Shown: one piece after another, positions 27,944-36,296 of the stretch
Position numbering within the stretch: position 1 is the first letter of the stretch
Layout of the letters: each line of letters begins with the position of its first letter
Translations under genes and position numbers: made by a program
The notes under the pieces: generated by a model
Told to the model about the DNA's origin: nothing
Seen by the model: only the letters and a program-made list of their open reading frames with translations
The model's database searches: none
Source of the DNA: Mycolicibacterium goodii
GTDB taxonomy: Bacteria; Actinomycetota; Actinomycetes; Mycobacteriales; Mycobacteriaceae
DNA length: 64,000 bases
Assembly: GCF_022370755.2 (NCBI RefSeq)
Contig: NZ_CP092364.2
Span: forward strand, 558,001-622,000
Direction: 5' to 3'

Positions 27944-29613
27944 CAGTGGATTCCTTCTGCGAGTGGCCCGAGTGCCAGCATGGGCAGGAACGTCAGGGCG
28001 ACGAGGATGAGGGTGACGCCCACCGTCATGCCGACGAACTGAGGCCGGTGCGTGGGCAGGGTGCCCACCGAGATGGGCGTGACACCTTGGCGGGCAAGGG
28101 ATCCGGCGAGAGCCAGGACCAGGATGATGGGCAGGAAGCGGCCGAACACCATCGCCAGCCCGAGAGCGGTGTTGTACCACTCGGTGTTGACGCTGATCCC
28201 GGCGAAGGCCGAACCGTTGTTGTTGGCCGTGGACGTGAAGGCGTACAGCACTTCCGAGAGGCCGTGCGGACCGGTGTTGAGCATGCCGGCCCGTTGTCCG
28301 GGCATCGCCATGGCGACGGCGGTGCCGGTCAGCACGATCAGCGGGGTCACCAGGAAATAGCTTGCGGCGAGCTTGATCTCACGCGGGGTGATCTTCTTGC
28401 CGAGATATTCCGGGGTGCGCCCGACCATCAGGCCCGCGACGAACACCGTGATGACCGCCAAAATCAGCATGCCGTACAGACCCGACCCCACACCGCCCGG
28501 CGCGATCTCACCGAGTTGCATGTTGAACATCGTCATCAGGCCGCCGAGGCTCGTGTAGGAGTCGTGGAACGAGTTCACCGCACCGGTGGACGTCAGCGTC
28601 GTCGCACCGGCGAACACCGCGGAATCGGCGACCCCGAAGCGCTGCTCGACGCCCTCCATTGCCGCGCCGACCGCCGTCGGGACCGTACCGTGGTGCTGCA
28701 GCTGGAACAGCATGGTCAGGCTCACGCTGGCCAGGGCGATCACGCCCATGACGGCGGCGATCGCCACCCCCTGACGGGGGCTCGCGACCATGCGGCCGAA
28801 CGTTCGCGGCAACGAGAACGGGATGAGCAGGATCAGGAAGATCTCCAGCCAGTTGGTCCACGGCGTCGGGTTCTCGAACGGATGCGCGGAGTTGACGTTG
28901 AAGAAACCGCCGCCGTTGGTGCCGAGTTCCTTGATGACCTCCTGGCTGGCCACCGGACCACCCGGGATCGTCTGCTGCATGCCGTTCAGCGTCGTCACGA
29001 CCTGTTCGTGCAGCGTGAAGTTCTGGATCGCGCCGCCGGCCACCAGCAGGATGGCGGCGACGGTCGCGAGGGGCAGCAGGATCCGCAGGTTGCCGCGCAC
29101 CAGGTCGACCCAGAAGTTGCCGAGCTCACCGGTGTGACGGCGCGCGAAACCGCGGACCAGCGCGATGGCCACCGCCATGCCGACCGCGGCCGAGACGAAG
29201 TTCTGCACCGCCAGCCCGGCCATCTGCACCAGGTGGCCCTGAGTGGATTCGCCGGCGTAGGCCTGCCAGTTGGTGTTGGTGACGAAGCTGACCGCGGTGT
29301 TCCAGGCCAGCGCCGGGGTCATCGGGGTGGCCGGGTCGTGCAGGTGCAGCGGTAGACGGCCCTGCACGAGCTGAAGGACGAACAGGAACACGATGCTCAC
29401 CGCCGAGAACGCCAGCACGCTGCGGGCGTAGGCGCCCCACGTCTGCTCGGCGTGCGGGTTCGCGCCGATCACGCGGTAGATCAAACGTTCGGCGCGGGAG
29501 TGCTTTTCGGAGGTGTAGACGCGGTACATGTAGTCGCCCAGCGGCACGTGCACCAACACGACCGCAGCGACCAGGGAGGCGAGGAACACGATCCCCGCAG
29601 TGGTGGGGGACAC
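27943..29613 (-). CDS. kdpA: KdpA, potassium-binding channel-like subunit
   Basis: K+-translocating subunit, 556 residues with about ten helices. Filter-loop motifs such as [25 protein letters not shown] and TANNNGSAF are recognisable as the four pore regions of the superfamily-of-K+-transporters fold. GTG start at 29613 overlaps the kdpF stop by one base (TAGTG). Confidence 0.96.
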   Translation of the reverse strand: MSPTTAGIVFLASLVAAVVLVHVPLGDYMYRVYTSEKHSRAERLIYRVIGANPHAEQTWGAYARSVLAFSAVSIVFLFVLQLVQGRLPLHLHDPATPMTPALAWNTAVSFVTNTNWQAYAGESTQGHLVQMAGLAVQNFVSAAVGMAVAIALVRGFARRHTGELGNFWVDLVRGNLRILLPLATVAAILLVAGGAIQNFTLHEQVVTTLNGMQQTIPGGPVASQEVIKELGTNGGGFFNVNSAHPFENPTPWTNWLEIFLILLIPFSLPRTFGRMVASPRQGVAIAAVMGVIALASVSLTMLFQLQHHGTVPTAVGAAMEGVEQRFGVADSAVFAGATTLTSTGAVNSFHDSYTSLGGLMTMFNMQLGEIAPGGVGSGLYGMLILAVITVFVAGLMVGRTPEYLGKKITPREIKLAASYFLVTPLIVLTGTAVAMAMPGQRAGMLNTGPHGLSEVLYAFTSTANNNGSAFAGISVNTEWYNTALGLAMVFGRFLPIILVLALAGSLARQGVTPISVGTLPTHRPQFVGMTVGVTLILVALTFLPMLALGPLAEGIH

Positions 29614-29699
29614 TAGAACCTCTCCGGGAAGAGCAGTGCGGCGCCGATGAACAAGGCGATGAGCACCGCCAGGATCAGGCCGACAACGTTTTCGATCAC
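29613..29699 (-). CDS. kdpF: KdpF, small stabilising peptide of the Kdp ATPase
   Basis: A 28-residue membrane peptide read from GTG 29699 to TAG 29613. It begins [17 protein letters not shown] and ends ALLFPERF, the actinobacterial KdpF pattern: one hydrophobic helix and a charged PERF end. Position directly upstream of kdpA with a one-base overlap supports it. KdpF stabilises the KdpFABC complex. Confidence 0.88.
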   Translation of the reverse strand: MIENVVGLILAVLIALFIGAALLFPERF

Positions 29700-29779
29700 T
29701 GGCGCTCCACCAGCCTCTGCACCACGCCCAGCAGCGCGAAGATCGCCACCGTCAGCACCAGGTAGACCAACACGGACAT
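29696..29779 (-). CDS. 27-residue membrane peptide preceding kdpF
   Basis: Reads from ATG 29779 to TGA 29696 and overlaps the kdpF start by four bases (GTGA). The ribosome site GGAG lies six bases before the ATG. The product is one hydrophobic helix ([17 protein letters not shown]) ending in basic/acidic QRLVERQ. It is distinct from KdpF. A role as a second small subunit or leader peptide of the Kdp operon is inferred from position. Confidence 0.7.
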   Translation of the reverse strand: MSVLVYLVLTVAIFALLGVVQRLVERQ

Positions 29780-29947
29780 GCTGTCTCCGTTCGAAGACCC
29801 GTTGACATCCCGCCGGCTCTCGGCGGGCTGATCCAGGATGTGTCCGGTGCAGCGACGCGGACGCGGCCCTGACGGTTTCTTTACGCTGCCGCGTCGGTCC
29901 TTAACACCGTTCGCTCCAAGGCCGGGCACAGGCGGTTCCCCACGGAC

Positions 29948-29985
29948 TGTCAGCGCTGCGTCAAGGTTTGTACAGCGGCAGTCAA
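29948..29985 (-). promoter_or_regulatory. direct-repeat candidate for KdpE binding
   Basis: On the minus strand two related segments, TTGACTGCCGCTGTACA and TTGACGCAGCGCTGACA, start 21 bp apart (two helical turns), about 170 bp upstream of the first kdp ORF. Spaced direct repeats are typical for OmpR-family regulators. They could equally belong to the divergent gene at 30011. Confidence 0.35.
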
Positions 29986-30010
29986 GAGACCGCTAGGAGA
30001 CTCATCGGGC

Positions 30011-30760
30011 ATGGCCCGTTTGATGGATGTTCGAGCTGTGACTCACCCAGCGAAGTTCATGTCCCTACTGCTCGCTCCACGGCCCGCGGCGTCCGCCGAG
30101 CGTGACACTCTGCGGCACTGCACGGCCGGCCGCCGCCGCCTCGGGGTGGTGGAGCTGGCGCTGCCGGCAGCCACTCTGCACGACAACGCCGTCGCACGAT
30201 GGGTACGCGACCGCAGCGTGGCCGTCGAAGTGCGCGACGGCCACGAACTGGCGATCGCGAGATCGGCAGGCGTACATCCGATGCGGATGACCGCTCACGC
30301 CGACGGCCTGTCCGCCGACGAGTTGGTGTTCTGCTCGGCCGGCCTGGGCGTCGGCCGGGTGGTGGTCACCACCGCCGACCACGTCGACGTGCTCGCCGCG
30401 ACCCGGCGTCGGCAAGCGGTCCTGATGGGGTCGCTGCGCCGCCGGCTCGCCAAGGCGGTGTTCGACTGCCCGACGGTCGACGTGGTCGGCATGTACCGCG
30501 ACGTCGACCACGCCGAGCACCACCGCGTGAGCTACCCGTCGGCCGTCGGGGCGTTGCTCGCCGAGATGAGCCGTATCCGTCACGACCACGGCGTCATGCT
30601 CACCCGCATCGCGCTCGGCGGGCGCCACCTCACGTTCGGGGCCGGGCCGGGGGAGTTGTCCGAGGTCGCCGCGGCCGTCGACGAAACCCTCGACGACGCG
30701 TGCGCCACACTGCGGTTCCCGCGGCCCTCGGTGGTGGTGTCGGCGACGCCGGCCCTCTGA
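30011..30760 (+). CDS. hypothetical protein, weakly like the decarboxylase/racemase PLP barrel
   Basis: Protein of 249 residues, divergent from kdp. The middle (AVEVRDGHELAIARSAGVHPMRM, HADGLSADELVFCSAGLGVGRVVV) follows the strand-helix pattern of the fold-III PLP barrel seen in DAP/ornithine decarboxylases. I find no clear catalytic Lys, so it may be a degenerate or non-enzymatic member. AGGAGA precedes the ATG by ten bases; an ATG at 30023 is also possible. High third-position GC in this frame supports it over the antisense reading. Confidence 0.6.
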   Translation: MARLMDVRAVTHPAKFMSLLLAPRPAASAERDTLRHCTAGRRRLGVVELALPAATLHDNAVARWVRDRSVAVEVRDGHELAIARSAGVHPMRMTAHADGLSADELVFCSAGLGVGRVVVTTADHVDVLAATRRRQAVLMGSLRRRLAKAVFDCPTVDVVGMYRDVDHAEHHRVSYPSAVGALLAEMSRIRHDHGVMLTRIALGGRHLTFGAGPGELSEVAAAVDETLDDACATLRFPRPSVVVSATPAL

Positions 30761-32059
30761 ACCTTCCGGCACGCTTGTGCTCGTCACCTCCCCCGTCAAC
30801 TGGGTGGCACGCGCGTCGGCGAGTGCCGGCGGCGTCGCCCCGAGCCACCACTGCGGGTCGGCGCTGTTCTCGGTGGCGGTGCCGTCGTCGCGCATGAAAT
30901 GCCGTTCATCGCGGCCGGACTCGTCGAATGCGCCGTCGAGGGCCTGCAGCACCCACTCGGCTCCGAACGCGAACACCTCGGCGGCCACACCGCCCAGCGG
31001 GTGGAACTCGTTCTCGTACACCCGCATCTCCTTCGGAGCACGGATGCGCTCGTAAGTCGCCAGCGCGTTCTGTACCGGGGTGAGCTCGTCGAACTCGCCG
31101 ATGCCGAGTAAAACCGGACGGGTGATGTGAGCGACCAACTCGCCCAGCGGCATCCGCTCCTTCAGGTCGCGGTCGAATGCGGCCTCGTCGGTGTAGCCGG
31201 CCATGTACATGTAGTTGTTCTTGAAGCTCGGCTGGGCGGCTTCGAAGATGGTTTCGAAGTCGCCGGACACCGCCTCGAACGTCGCTGCGGCGCGCAGTCG
31301 TGTCCCGGGATCGGCCAGCGCGCGCAGCGCCCAGTAGCCGCTCATGCTGATGCCGAACATCCCGATCCTGCTGGCGTCGACCTGCGGCAGGTTCGCGAGG
31401 TAGCCGGCGTAGGTCTCGATCGCCCGCTCGTAGTTGTCCAGGCCGACGGTCAAGCCCATGGACCGGGTCTGCCCTTGGCCGGGGCCTTCGATGGACAGTG
31501 CCACCACGCCGTGGGCGGTGTAGTACCGCTCGGCGGCGTAGATGTAGTCCTCTTTGATCATGTCCATGCCGGGGCCGAGGATCACCGCTGGGGCGTCCAC
31601 GATGTCGCCGGCGGGCAGGTGTAGCAGCCCGAAGATGGTGTTGCCGTCGAATTCCAGCTCGACCCGGCGCACGGTGTTGCCGCGCAGAGCGCCGAGGCGG
31701 TCAACGCAGTGGTCGCAGCGTTCGCGCAGTGCCGCCTTGCGGGCGTCGGTGCTGTCGAAGATCGAGTACTGCGCACGGCCGTACATCACTGCGGCCCGAA
31801 GATAGAGATCCGATGCGGTGCGGGTGAAGCCGTGGGCCTCGTGGTGACGGGCACGTTCCTCGGCCTGGGCCGCGACAACCGACCACGCTTTCGGCAGCAT
31901 CGCACCGCTTTTGACCTGTGCGAAGACTTTGTCGAAGTCGGTCGGGTCGTGGCCGAGTTGCTCCAGCGTGGCCTTGCCGCCGGGGTGCAGGGCGTTGAAA
32001 CCGCCTTCGGCCAGCGCGATGTCGAGTGACCAGTTCTGTGCGGTCGAACGGGTGGTCAT
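30065..32059 (-). CDS. alpha/beta hydrolase (FrsA/DUF1100-like); 3' end doubtful
   Basis: Serine hydrolase. The N-terminal ~140 residues form a helical cap, followed by the alpha/beta fold: oxyanion region GPGMDMIKEDY, nucleophile GISMSGY, Asp in GEFDELTP and His in ENEFHPLGG. Relatives include 2,6-dihydroxypseudooxynicotine hydrolase and dipeptidyl-peptidase-like enzymes. ATG 32059 follows AGGAGG by five bases. Only about 30770-32059 looks like protein; beyond that the frame stays open to 30065 but runs antisense through the neighbouring gene with Arg/His-rich junk. The native stop may have been lost. Divergent MarR likely regulates it. Confidence 0.7.
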   Translation of the reverse strand: MTTRSTAQNWSLDIALAEGGFNALHPGGKATLEQLGHDPTDFDKVFAQVKSGAMLPKAWSVVAAQAEERARHHEAHGFTRTASDLYLRAAVMYGRAQYSIFDSTDARKAALRERCDHCVDRLGALRGNTVRRVELEFDGNTIFGLLHLPAGDIVDAPAVILGPGMDMIKEDYIYAAERYYTAHGVVALSIEGPGQGQTRSMGLTVGLDNYERAIETYAGYLANLPQVDASRIGMFGISMSGYWALRALADPGTRLRAAATFEAVSGDFETIFEAAQPSFKNNYMYMAGYTDEAAFDRDLKERMPLGELVAHITRPVLLGIGEFDELTPVQNALATYERIRAPKEMRVYENEFHPLGGVAAEVFAFGAEWVLQALDGAFDESGRDERHFMRDDGTATENSADPQWWLGATPPALADARATQLTGEVTSTSVPEGSEGRRRRHHHRGPREPQCGARVVEGFVDGRGDLGQLPRPGPEREVAPAERDAGEHDAVVVTDTAHLGEQRPDGRRVAHAVVLGVVDVAVHADHVDRRAVEHRLGEPAAQRPHQDRLPTPGRGEHVDVVGGGDHHPADAQAGRAEHQLVGGQAVGVSGHPHRMYACRSRDRQFVAVAHFDGHAAVAYPSCDGVVVQSGCRQRQLHHPEAAAAGRAVPQSVTLGGRRGPWSEQ

Positions 32060-32078
32060 CACTGCCTCCTCATTATGT

Positions 32079-32101
32079 AAGTACTTAAACAATAAGTACT
32101 T
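32079..32101. promoter_or_regulatory. double AAGTACTT palindrome, MarR operator candidate
   Basis: Two perfect 8-bp palindromes AAGTACTT at 32079-32086 and 32094-32101, 15 bp apart centre to centre, in an otherwise GC-rich divergent intergenic region. They lie 20 bp before the hydrolase start and 80 bp before the MarR gene, so binding could control both. Confidence 0.65.
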
Positions 32102-32180
32102 ATGTACGATATGGCCGACGCGTCAGTCGCAGCAATACCGGCTAACCGGAACAACCACGTCCGCACCGGAGGGAACGTCG

Positions 32181-32636
32181 ATGCCAGCGAAGTCCACCAG
32201 TCGCAAAGCCGCGATCGACCAACTCGCGCACGCCGCATACCAACTCAGCGCTTCCGATGGACGGCTGCGGGGCCGCGCCACCCGCGACCCCGCAGCCTTG
32301 TCGTTGACCCACGCGCGCGCCCTGAAAAGCCTCGCCGACTTCGGGCCCATGACCATCGGCGCGCTCGCCGAGCGCGTGGCGACCACGAGCGCGGCCGTGA
32401 CCCAACTGGTCAGCAGTCTCGTCAAGGCCGGGTTGGTCACCCGCGAGCGCGCCGACGGCGGGGACCGCCGCGTGGCCACCGTTGCGCTGACCGAGGCAGG
32501 CCGGATCAGGCACATCGAGCGGCAGACACACCTCGAGCAGGCGCTCAGCGAACTGGTGGCCGACCTCGACGACGCGCAGGTGCACACCGTGTCAGAGGTG
32601 CTGCGCCGCCTCGCCGACCTCTACGACACGCTCTGA
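32181..32636 (+). CDS. MarR-family transcriptional regulator
   Basis: Winged-helix repressor of 151 residues. The DNA-binding part MTIGALAERVATTSAAVTQLVSSLVKAGLV leads into the wing with the typical DGGDRRVATVALTEAG motif. GGAGGG precedes ATG 32181 by about seven bases; the longer open frame upstream crosses the operator region and is not coding. Divergent from the hydrolase gene, with the palindromic pair between them. Confidence 0.88.
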   Translation: MPAKSTSRKAAIDQLAHAAYQLSASDGRLRGRATRDPAALSLTHARALKSLADFGPMTIGALAERVATTSAAVTQLVSSLVKAGLVTRERADGGDRRVATVALTEAGRIRHIERQTHLEQALSELVADLDDAQVHTVSEVLRRLADLYDTL

Positions 32637-32831
32637 CCGGCTCGACACCACGCGATCGGCAACGTGGTCGGCCGCTCGACACCGCCGCCGGCGTCTTCCG
32701 TGGCGACGGCGCGATTCGCCGTCCCGGGTGCAACGCTGTCCCTCATCGACGACGCCGCCGCGGCGACGCCGCCGCGGCAGTGACGCGAAAGCTGGCCTGG
32801 CGTTGACCTGAAGTACTCTCTGAGCGGCGAG

Positions 32832-32905
32832 GCCCCCATAGCCCAATTGGCAGAGGCAGCGGACTTAAAATCCGCCAAGTGTCGGTTCGAGTCCGACTGG
32901 GGGCA
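32832..32905 (+). tRNA. tRNA-Leu(UAA)
   Basis: A 74-nt cloverleaf: acceptor stem GCCCCCA/TGGGGGC with discriminator A, anticodon stem GCGGA/TCCGC with loop CTTAAAA (anticodon TAA), T-arm GTCGG/CCGAC with TTCGAGT. No CCA is encoded. The variable loop has only five bases, unlike the long arm usual for leucine tRNAs. Its 3' half is the attachment site of the island that follows. Confidence 0.93.
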
Positions 32906-32906
32906 C
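32855..32906 (+). repeat. attL: 52-bp direct repeat in the tRNA-Leu 3' end
   Basis: The segment from the anticodon stem to one base past the discriminator base is repeated exactly at 39146-39197. This is the normal signature of tyrosine-integrase insertion that restores the tRNA 3' end. Confidence 0.92.
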
Positions 32907-33130
32907 CGACATCGGTGCGGGTCAGAGCCGTTTTCTGGCCAATTCTGGTGGGGTTAGTGAGTTGTCGGATCGGCTCGCGTCCGTGTACGGACACAAATCG
33001 CGCCAGTGGGCCGCGCGCCAGCAATTCCGCGACACGGGGTGGTTACGGCAACGTAAGTTCGGCATCCAACCTGGTAAACGGCTGTATTCTCGTCTAGCTT
33101 CGTATTCGCTGCGTTGGGGAGAGTTGAGTT

Positions 33131-33754
33131 TTGTCCGAAGACATTGCCGAGATACTGACCAAGGCTTGGAAGGCCGTCCAAGACGCTGGCATTCCAGAGC
33201 CACTGCATGAGCTTGCGCTCGGTCGCGCCATCGATTTTCTCGCTGGTGGCTCTGCCCCGCGACTCAATGGCCAACAAACAGGTTCGCAGGACGTGGGACA
33301 GCAATCTGACTCAACGGGTTCTGCAGGGGGTGGCGGTACAGCTTCGGGGCCATCAACCAGCGAAGATGATTTTTACGAGAAGATGAGCAAAGGCACTGGC
33401 GTGTCAAAGACCTTGCTGGAACGCCTAGTGCACATACACGAAAACGCACCGCACATCCTTTTGAAGACCGGCCAGCTGCCGAAAGAAAATTCGGCAGCAC
33501 AGAAGGTGATCGCGCTGTTGATCAGTGTGGGCACCCACTACTGGACCGGCGAGAACGAAATTGATATCTCGCTGGTTCGTGCGGAGGTTGACCAGTTCAA
33601 CCGGATGGATTCCAACTTCAGCAAGAACGTCGACAAGATCGAGAACATTACCTTGACAGGGGTCAAGGGAGGCAACAAGAAGATCAAGATTCGCCGAGCG
33701 TACTTGGATAGCTTTAAGGCTGAACTGTCGAAGTATGGGCAGTTCACTGAGTGA
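33131..33754 (+). CDS. island cargo gene 1, unknown
   Basis: Protein of 207 residues from TTG 33131. Residues 1-40 are helical and charged; about 41-75 is a Gly/Ser/Thr-rich linker (GSAGGGGTASGPSTSEDD). A C-terminal alpha-helical domain of about 130 residues (KGTGVSKTLLERLVHIHENA to the end) follows and ends with a basic patch (GGNKKIKIRR). No catalytic motif is evident. The C-terminal domain could be a wHTH-type or protein-interaction domain. The stop overlaps the next start by four bases (GTGA), so products 1 and 2 are co-produced. Confidence 0.8.
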   Translation: MSEDIAEILTKAWKAVQDAGIPEPLHELALGRAIDFLAGGSAPRLNGQQTGSQDVGQQSDSTGSAGGGGTASGPSTSEDDFYEKMSKGTGVSKTLLERLVHIHENAPHILLKTGQLPKENSAAQKVIALLISVGTHYWTGENEIDISLVRAEVDQFNRMDSNFSKNVDKIENITLTGVKGGNKKIKIRRAYLDSFKAELSKYGQFTE

Positions 33755-34512
33755 GCGCGAGCGTAATTGAGGCTGGTTTCCTCGCGGCGGGGATGCCCGC
33801 CGACCTCGTCGCGGAAGTGATCGCGGCATACGAGGAAGCAAAGACTCGGTTCCACCGGCGCGACTATCGGCCGTCGTCCGTTGAGGGAGCACGATTCTCT
33901 GAGGCGGTGTTCCGCGTACTTCAGTGGGCGGCGACGGGTACTTACACGCCACTTAGCGACAATCTGCCTAAGGTGCCTACGCTGCTTGGCCAGTTGGCGC
34001 AGGTGACTAGCGCTGACGACAGCGTGCGGATACACATTCCCCGAACGCTTCAGGCCGTTTACGACATTCGGAACAAGCGCAACGTGGCGCACCTGGGGAG
34101 CATCGAGATTGGGCTCCAGGACTCGGGTCTTGTTGTCCACATACTCGATTGGGTAATGACGGAACTAGTCCGGCTGTATCACAACGTTCCCGCCGCCGAA
34201 GCGCAAAAGATCATCGAGGATATCGTCAAGAAGGAAGTGCCCGCGATACAGGTGATCGACGGCTTTCCGCGCCTGTTGAAAGACGTGCCAGGTACAGACC
34301 ACATTCTGCTACTGCTCTACCGCGAGGGCGCGGGCGGTGTAGATAAAGCGCAACTGTGCAATTGGCTGCCAGAGGCACACCGCAGAAACTTCGCCCGTAA
34401 CGTAAAGCGCCTCAACGATAGACACCATATCCACCCCTCTGGCGACCGAATCTTCCTGACTGATCTCGGTATCACCGAGGTTGAGAGCAAGGGTCTTCTC
34501 GATCCGCTATAG
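33751..34512 (+). CDS. island cargo gene 2, HEPN-like motif plus C-terminal winged helix
   Basis: Protein of 253 residues. A helical N-terminal half contains IRNKRNVAHLG (Arg107, His114), an R-x4-6-H motif like that of HEPN ribonuclease/effector domains. The C-terminal ~80 residues (HILLLLYREGAGGVDKAQL ... ITEVESKGLLDPL) have the pattern of a winged helix-turn-helix. GTG start coupled to gene 1. Combination of HEPN-like and HTH parts in a mobile island suggests an abortive-infection or toxin-like role; this is inference. Confidence 0.82.
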   Translation: MSASVIEAGFLAAGMPADLVAEVIAAYEEAKTRFHRRDYRPSSVEGARFSEAVFRVLQWAATGTYTPLSDNLPKVPTLLGQLAQVTSADDSVRIHIPRTLQAVYDIRNKRNVAHLGSIEIGLQDSGLVVHILDWVMTELVRLYHNVPAAEAQKIIEDIVKKEVPAIQVIDGFPRLLKDVPGTDHILLLLYREGAGGVDKAQLCNWLPEAHRRNFARNVKRLNDRHHIHPSGDRIFLTDLGITEVESKGLLDPL

Positions 34513-34553
34513 ACGCGTACGGGCTTTACCCTTGGCGAGGAGGAACATTAGGC

Positions 34554-35198
34554 ATGTCGTGGCTGGAGTTCATCTTTCAAATGACGTCCGCACTCGCATG
34601 GCCTGCCGTTGCTGCCGGTTCAATCGCCTTGCTGCGCAAGCAGATCAAGTCCGCGGCGGACAGACTGGTTGCACGAATCGGGCAGATTCAACATCTGAAA
34701 GCACCAGGTGTAGCAATTGATTTCAGAGACGAAGTCGAACAGCTGGCCAGGGATACGAAAGAGCTGGAGCACGAGGCCCCGAAGGCGTTGCCCGCCAAAG
34801 AGTCAAAGGAGCTAAAGGACGTCGTATTGCCGCCCGAGACGGCGGACGAACGACTGACCAAGTATCAGTTGCTGGCGCTCATAGACCCGAGAGCTGCAGT
34901 CCTTCTTCCGTTCGCTGACATAGAAGGGGCCATCCGGCAGCGGTTTCACTTCCTATACCCGGACCAGCGGCGGGGCCTCAGCTTCCTCCGCATCCTTGAC
35001 ACGCTGCAGGCTGACCGAAGGATTGCCCCTGAGACTGCAGATGCCCTGAGACAAATGAGCAGGATCAGGAATGAAGCGGCGCACGAATCTACAGGCGTCG
35101 ATGCGGATGTGGCCAACCTGTTTCTTGAGTCCGTCGGTAACGTTCTCGAGTACCTACTTCTCCTAGGTTTCTTCGATGACCCTGAGCCGGCGGCTTAG
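34554..35198 (+). CDS. island cargo gene 3, membrane-anchored HEPN-like protein
   Basis: Protein of 214 residues. An N-terminal hydrophobic helix (about 5-27) is followed by a coiled-coil-like charged region (28-95). The C-terminal helical domain carries SRIRNEAAHES (Arg172, His177), the RNxxxH form seen in HEPN/DUF4145-like domains. GAGGAGG stands about 11 bases before ATG 34554. Its stop overlaps the convergent integrase stop by four bases. A membrane-bound effector or sensor partner for gene 2 is a reasonable guess. Confidence 0.82.
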   Translation: MSWLEFIFQMTSALAWPAVAAGSIALLRKQIKSAADRLVARIGQIQHLKAPGVAIDFRDEVEQLARDTKELEHEAPKALPAKESKELKDVVLPPETADERLTKYQLLALIDPRAAVLLPFADIEGAIRQRFHFLYPDQRRGLSFLRILDTLQADRRIAPETADALRQMSRIRNEAAHESTGVDADVANLFLESVGNVLEYLLLLGFFDDPEPAA

Positions 35199-36241
35199 TT
35201 CGCCTTCCGCTGCATTGGTGCGACTGTCGCCGCTGTGTCTACAACACCGCGTCCGACCTTTGGCGCTACCTGTTCGTCCTCGTTGATGTAGTCCGCGTAG
35301 GTGGTCAGGGTGAGCACGAACGTAGAGTGCCCAAGCCACTTCGACACCTGCATGTAGTGCTCCCCGGCGCTCAGGTTCATGGTGGCGAACGTGTGCCGCA
35401 GATCGTGAAAGCGGACAGCTCCGAGACCTAACGCTCTCGTCGCGGGCTGCAGGTAGTGCTCATACAGGCTTGCGGCGCACACCGGCTTAGCCCAATCGAA
35501 CGCATGGCGATTGCGTCGGCCCGGGAACAGGGGAGCGTGGCCGTACTTGCCGGCAAACGGGTGGACCGTAGTCAGGTAGTCGCGTAGCTCGTCGGCCAGC
35601 CACGGCGCTAGGGGCACTATGCGATCCGCGCTGGCGTCGCTTTTGGGTCGTAGGTCCAATCTCGGTTCTTGAGCGAAGCGGTGCGGACAACGCGGGCGCT
35701 GCCCCGCGGTGCCCGGTATGTCGGACAGCGTGATGTCTTGCGCCTGTAAGCCCTGCGGCTCTGCGGCCCGAACGCCAGTGTGGGCGGCGAACAGGATCGC
35801 CAGCGCGTAGACGCGGTTGCCGTGGCGGGTATAGGTGTGCGGCTGCTCACCAGCTGCGCTGGGTATTACGGTGACCTCGCGCGATGTGGCGATGCAATTG
35901 ACTACCGACGCTACTTGGTTGGCCGTCAGGGGATGGTGCTTGAATGGCTGCGCGCTGCGCTTGGTGGTGCGGCGGCAGTTGGCGATGACCGGGTTGACGG
36001 CGATGTCCTGATCATCCTGTGCCATATCAAGAATCCGCTTGAGTGTTCCGATCATGTGTTTCACCGTCTTTGGTGAGCGCACCACCAGTTCAGGCCGGGT
36101 CGGGGCAGTGGGCTTGGCCCTGCCGTGACGGCGCTGATGTGGTGTCAGCAGCTGCGCGCGGAAGCTGGTTACGTCGGCTGTCGTGATACTCGCGACCGTC
36201 CTACTGCCGAACAGGGGTGCAAGGTGCGTGCGGTTGACGAG
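35195..36241 (-). pseudogene. tyrosine integrase, C-terminal portion (5' part cut off by IS21)
   Basis: Contains part of the core-binding domain (HLAPLFGSRTVASITTADVT, upstream of 36085) and the whole catalytic domain: Arg in HTGVRAAE, HxxR in FHDLRHTFAT, the WLGHSTFVLT box and nucleophile Tyr in TTYADY. The frame continues upstream without a stop to the IS end, where it is severed from its N-terminal domain. An internal GTG at 36085 could give a 296-residue fragment, unlikely to work in site-specific recombination. Confidence 0.88.
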
Positions 36242-36296
36242 GCTCAGCGAAAGTGCTCAGAGTTGATCGGTGAAGGTGCTCACCTGTGAGCTGGGT

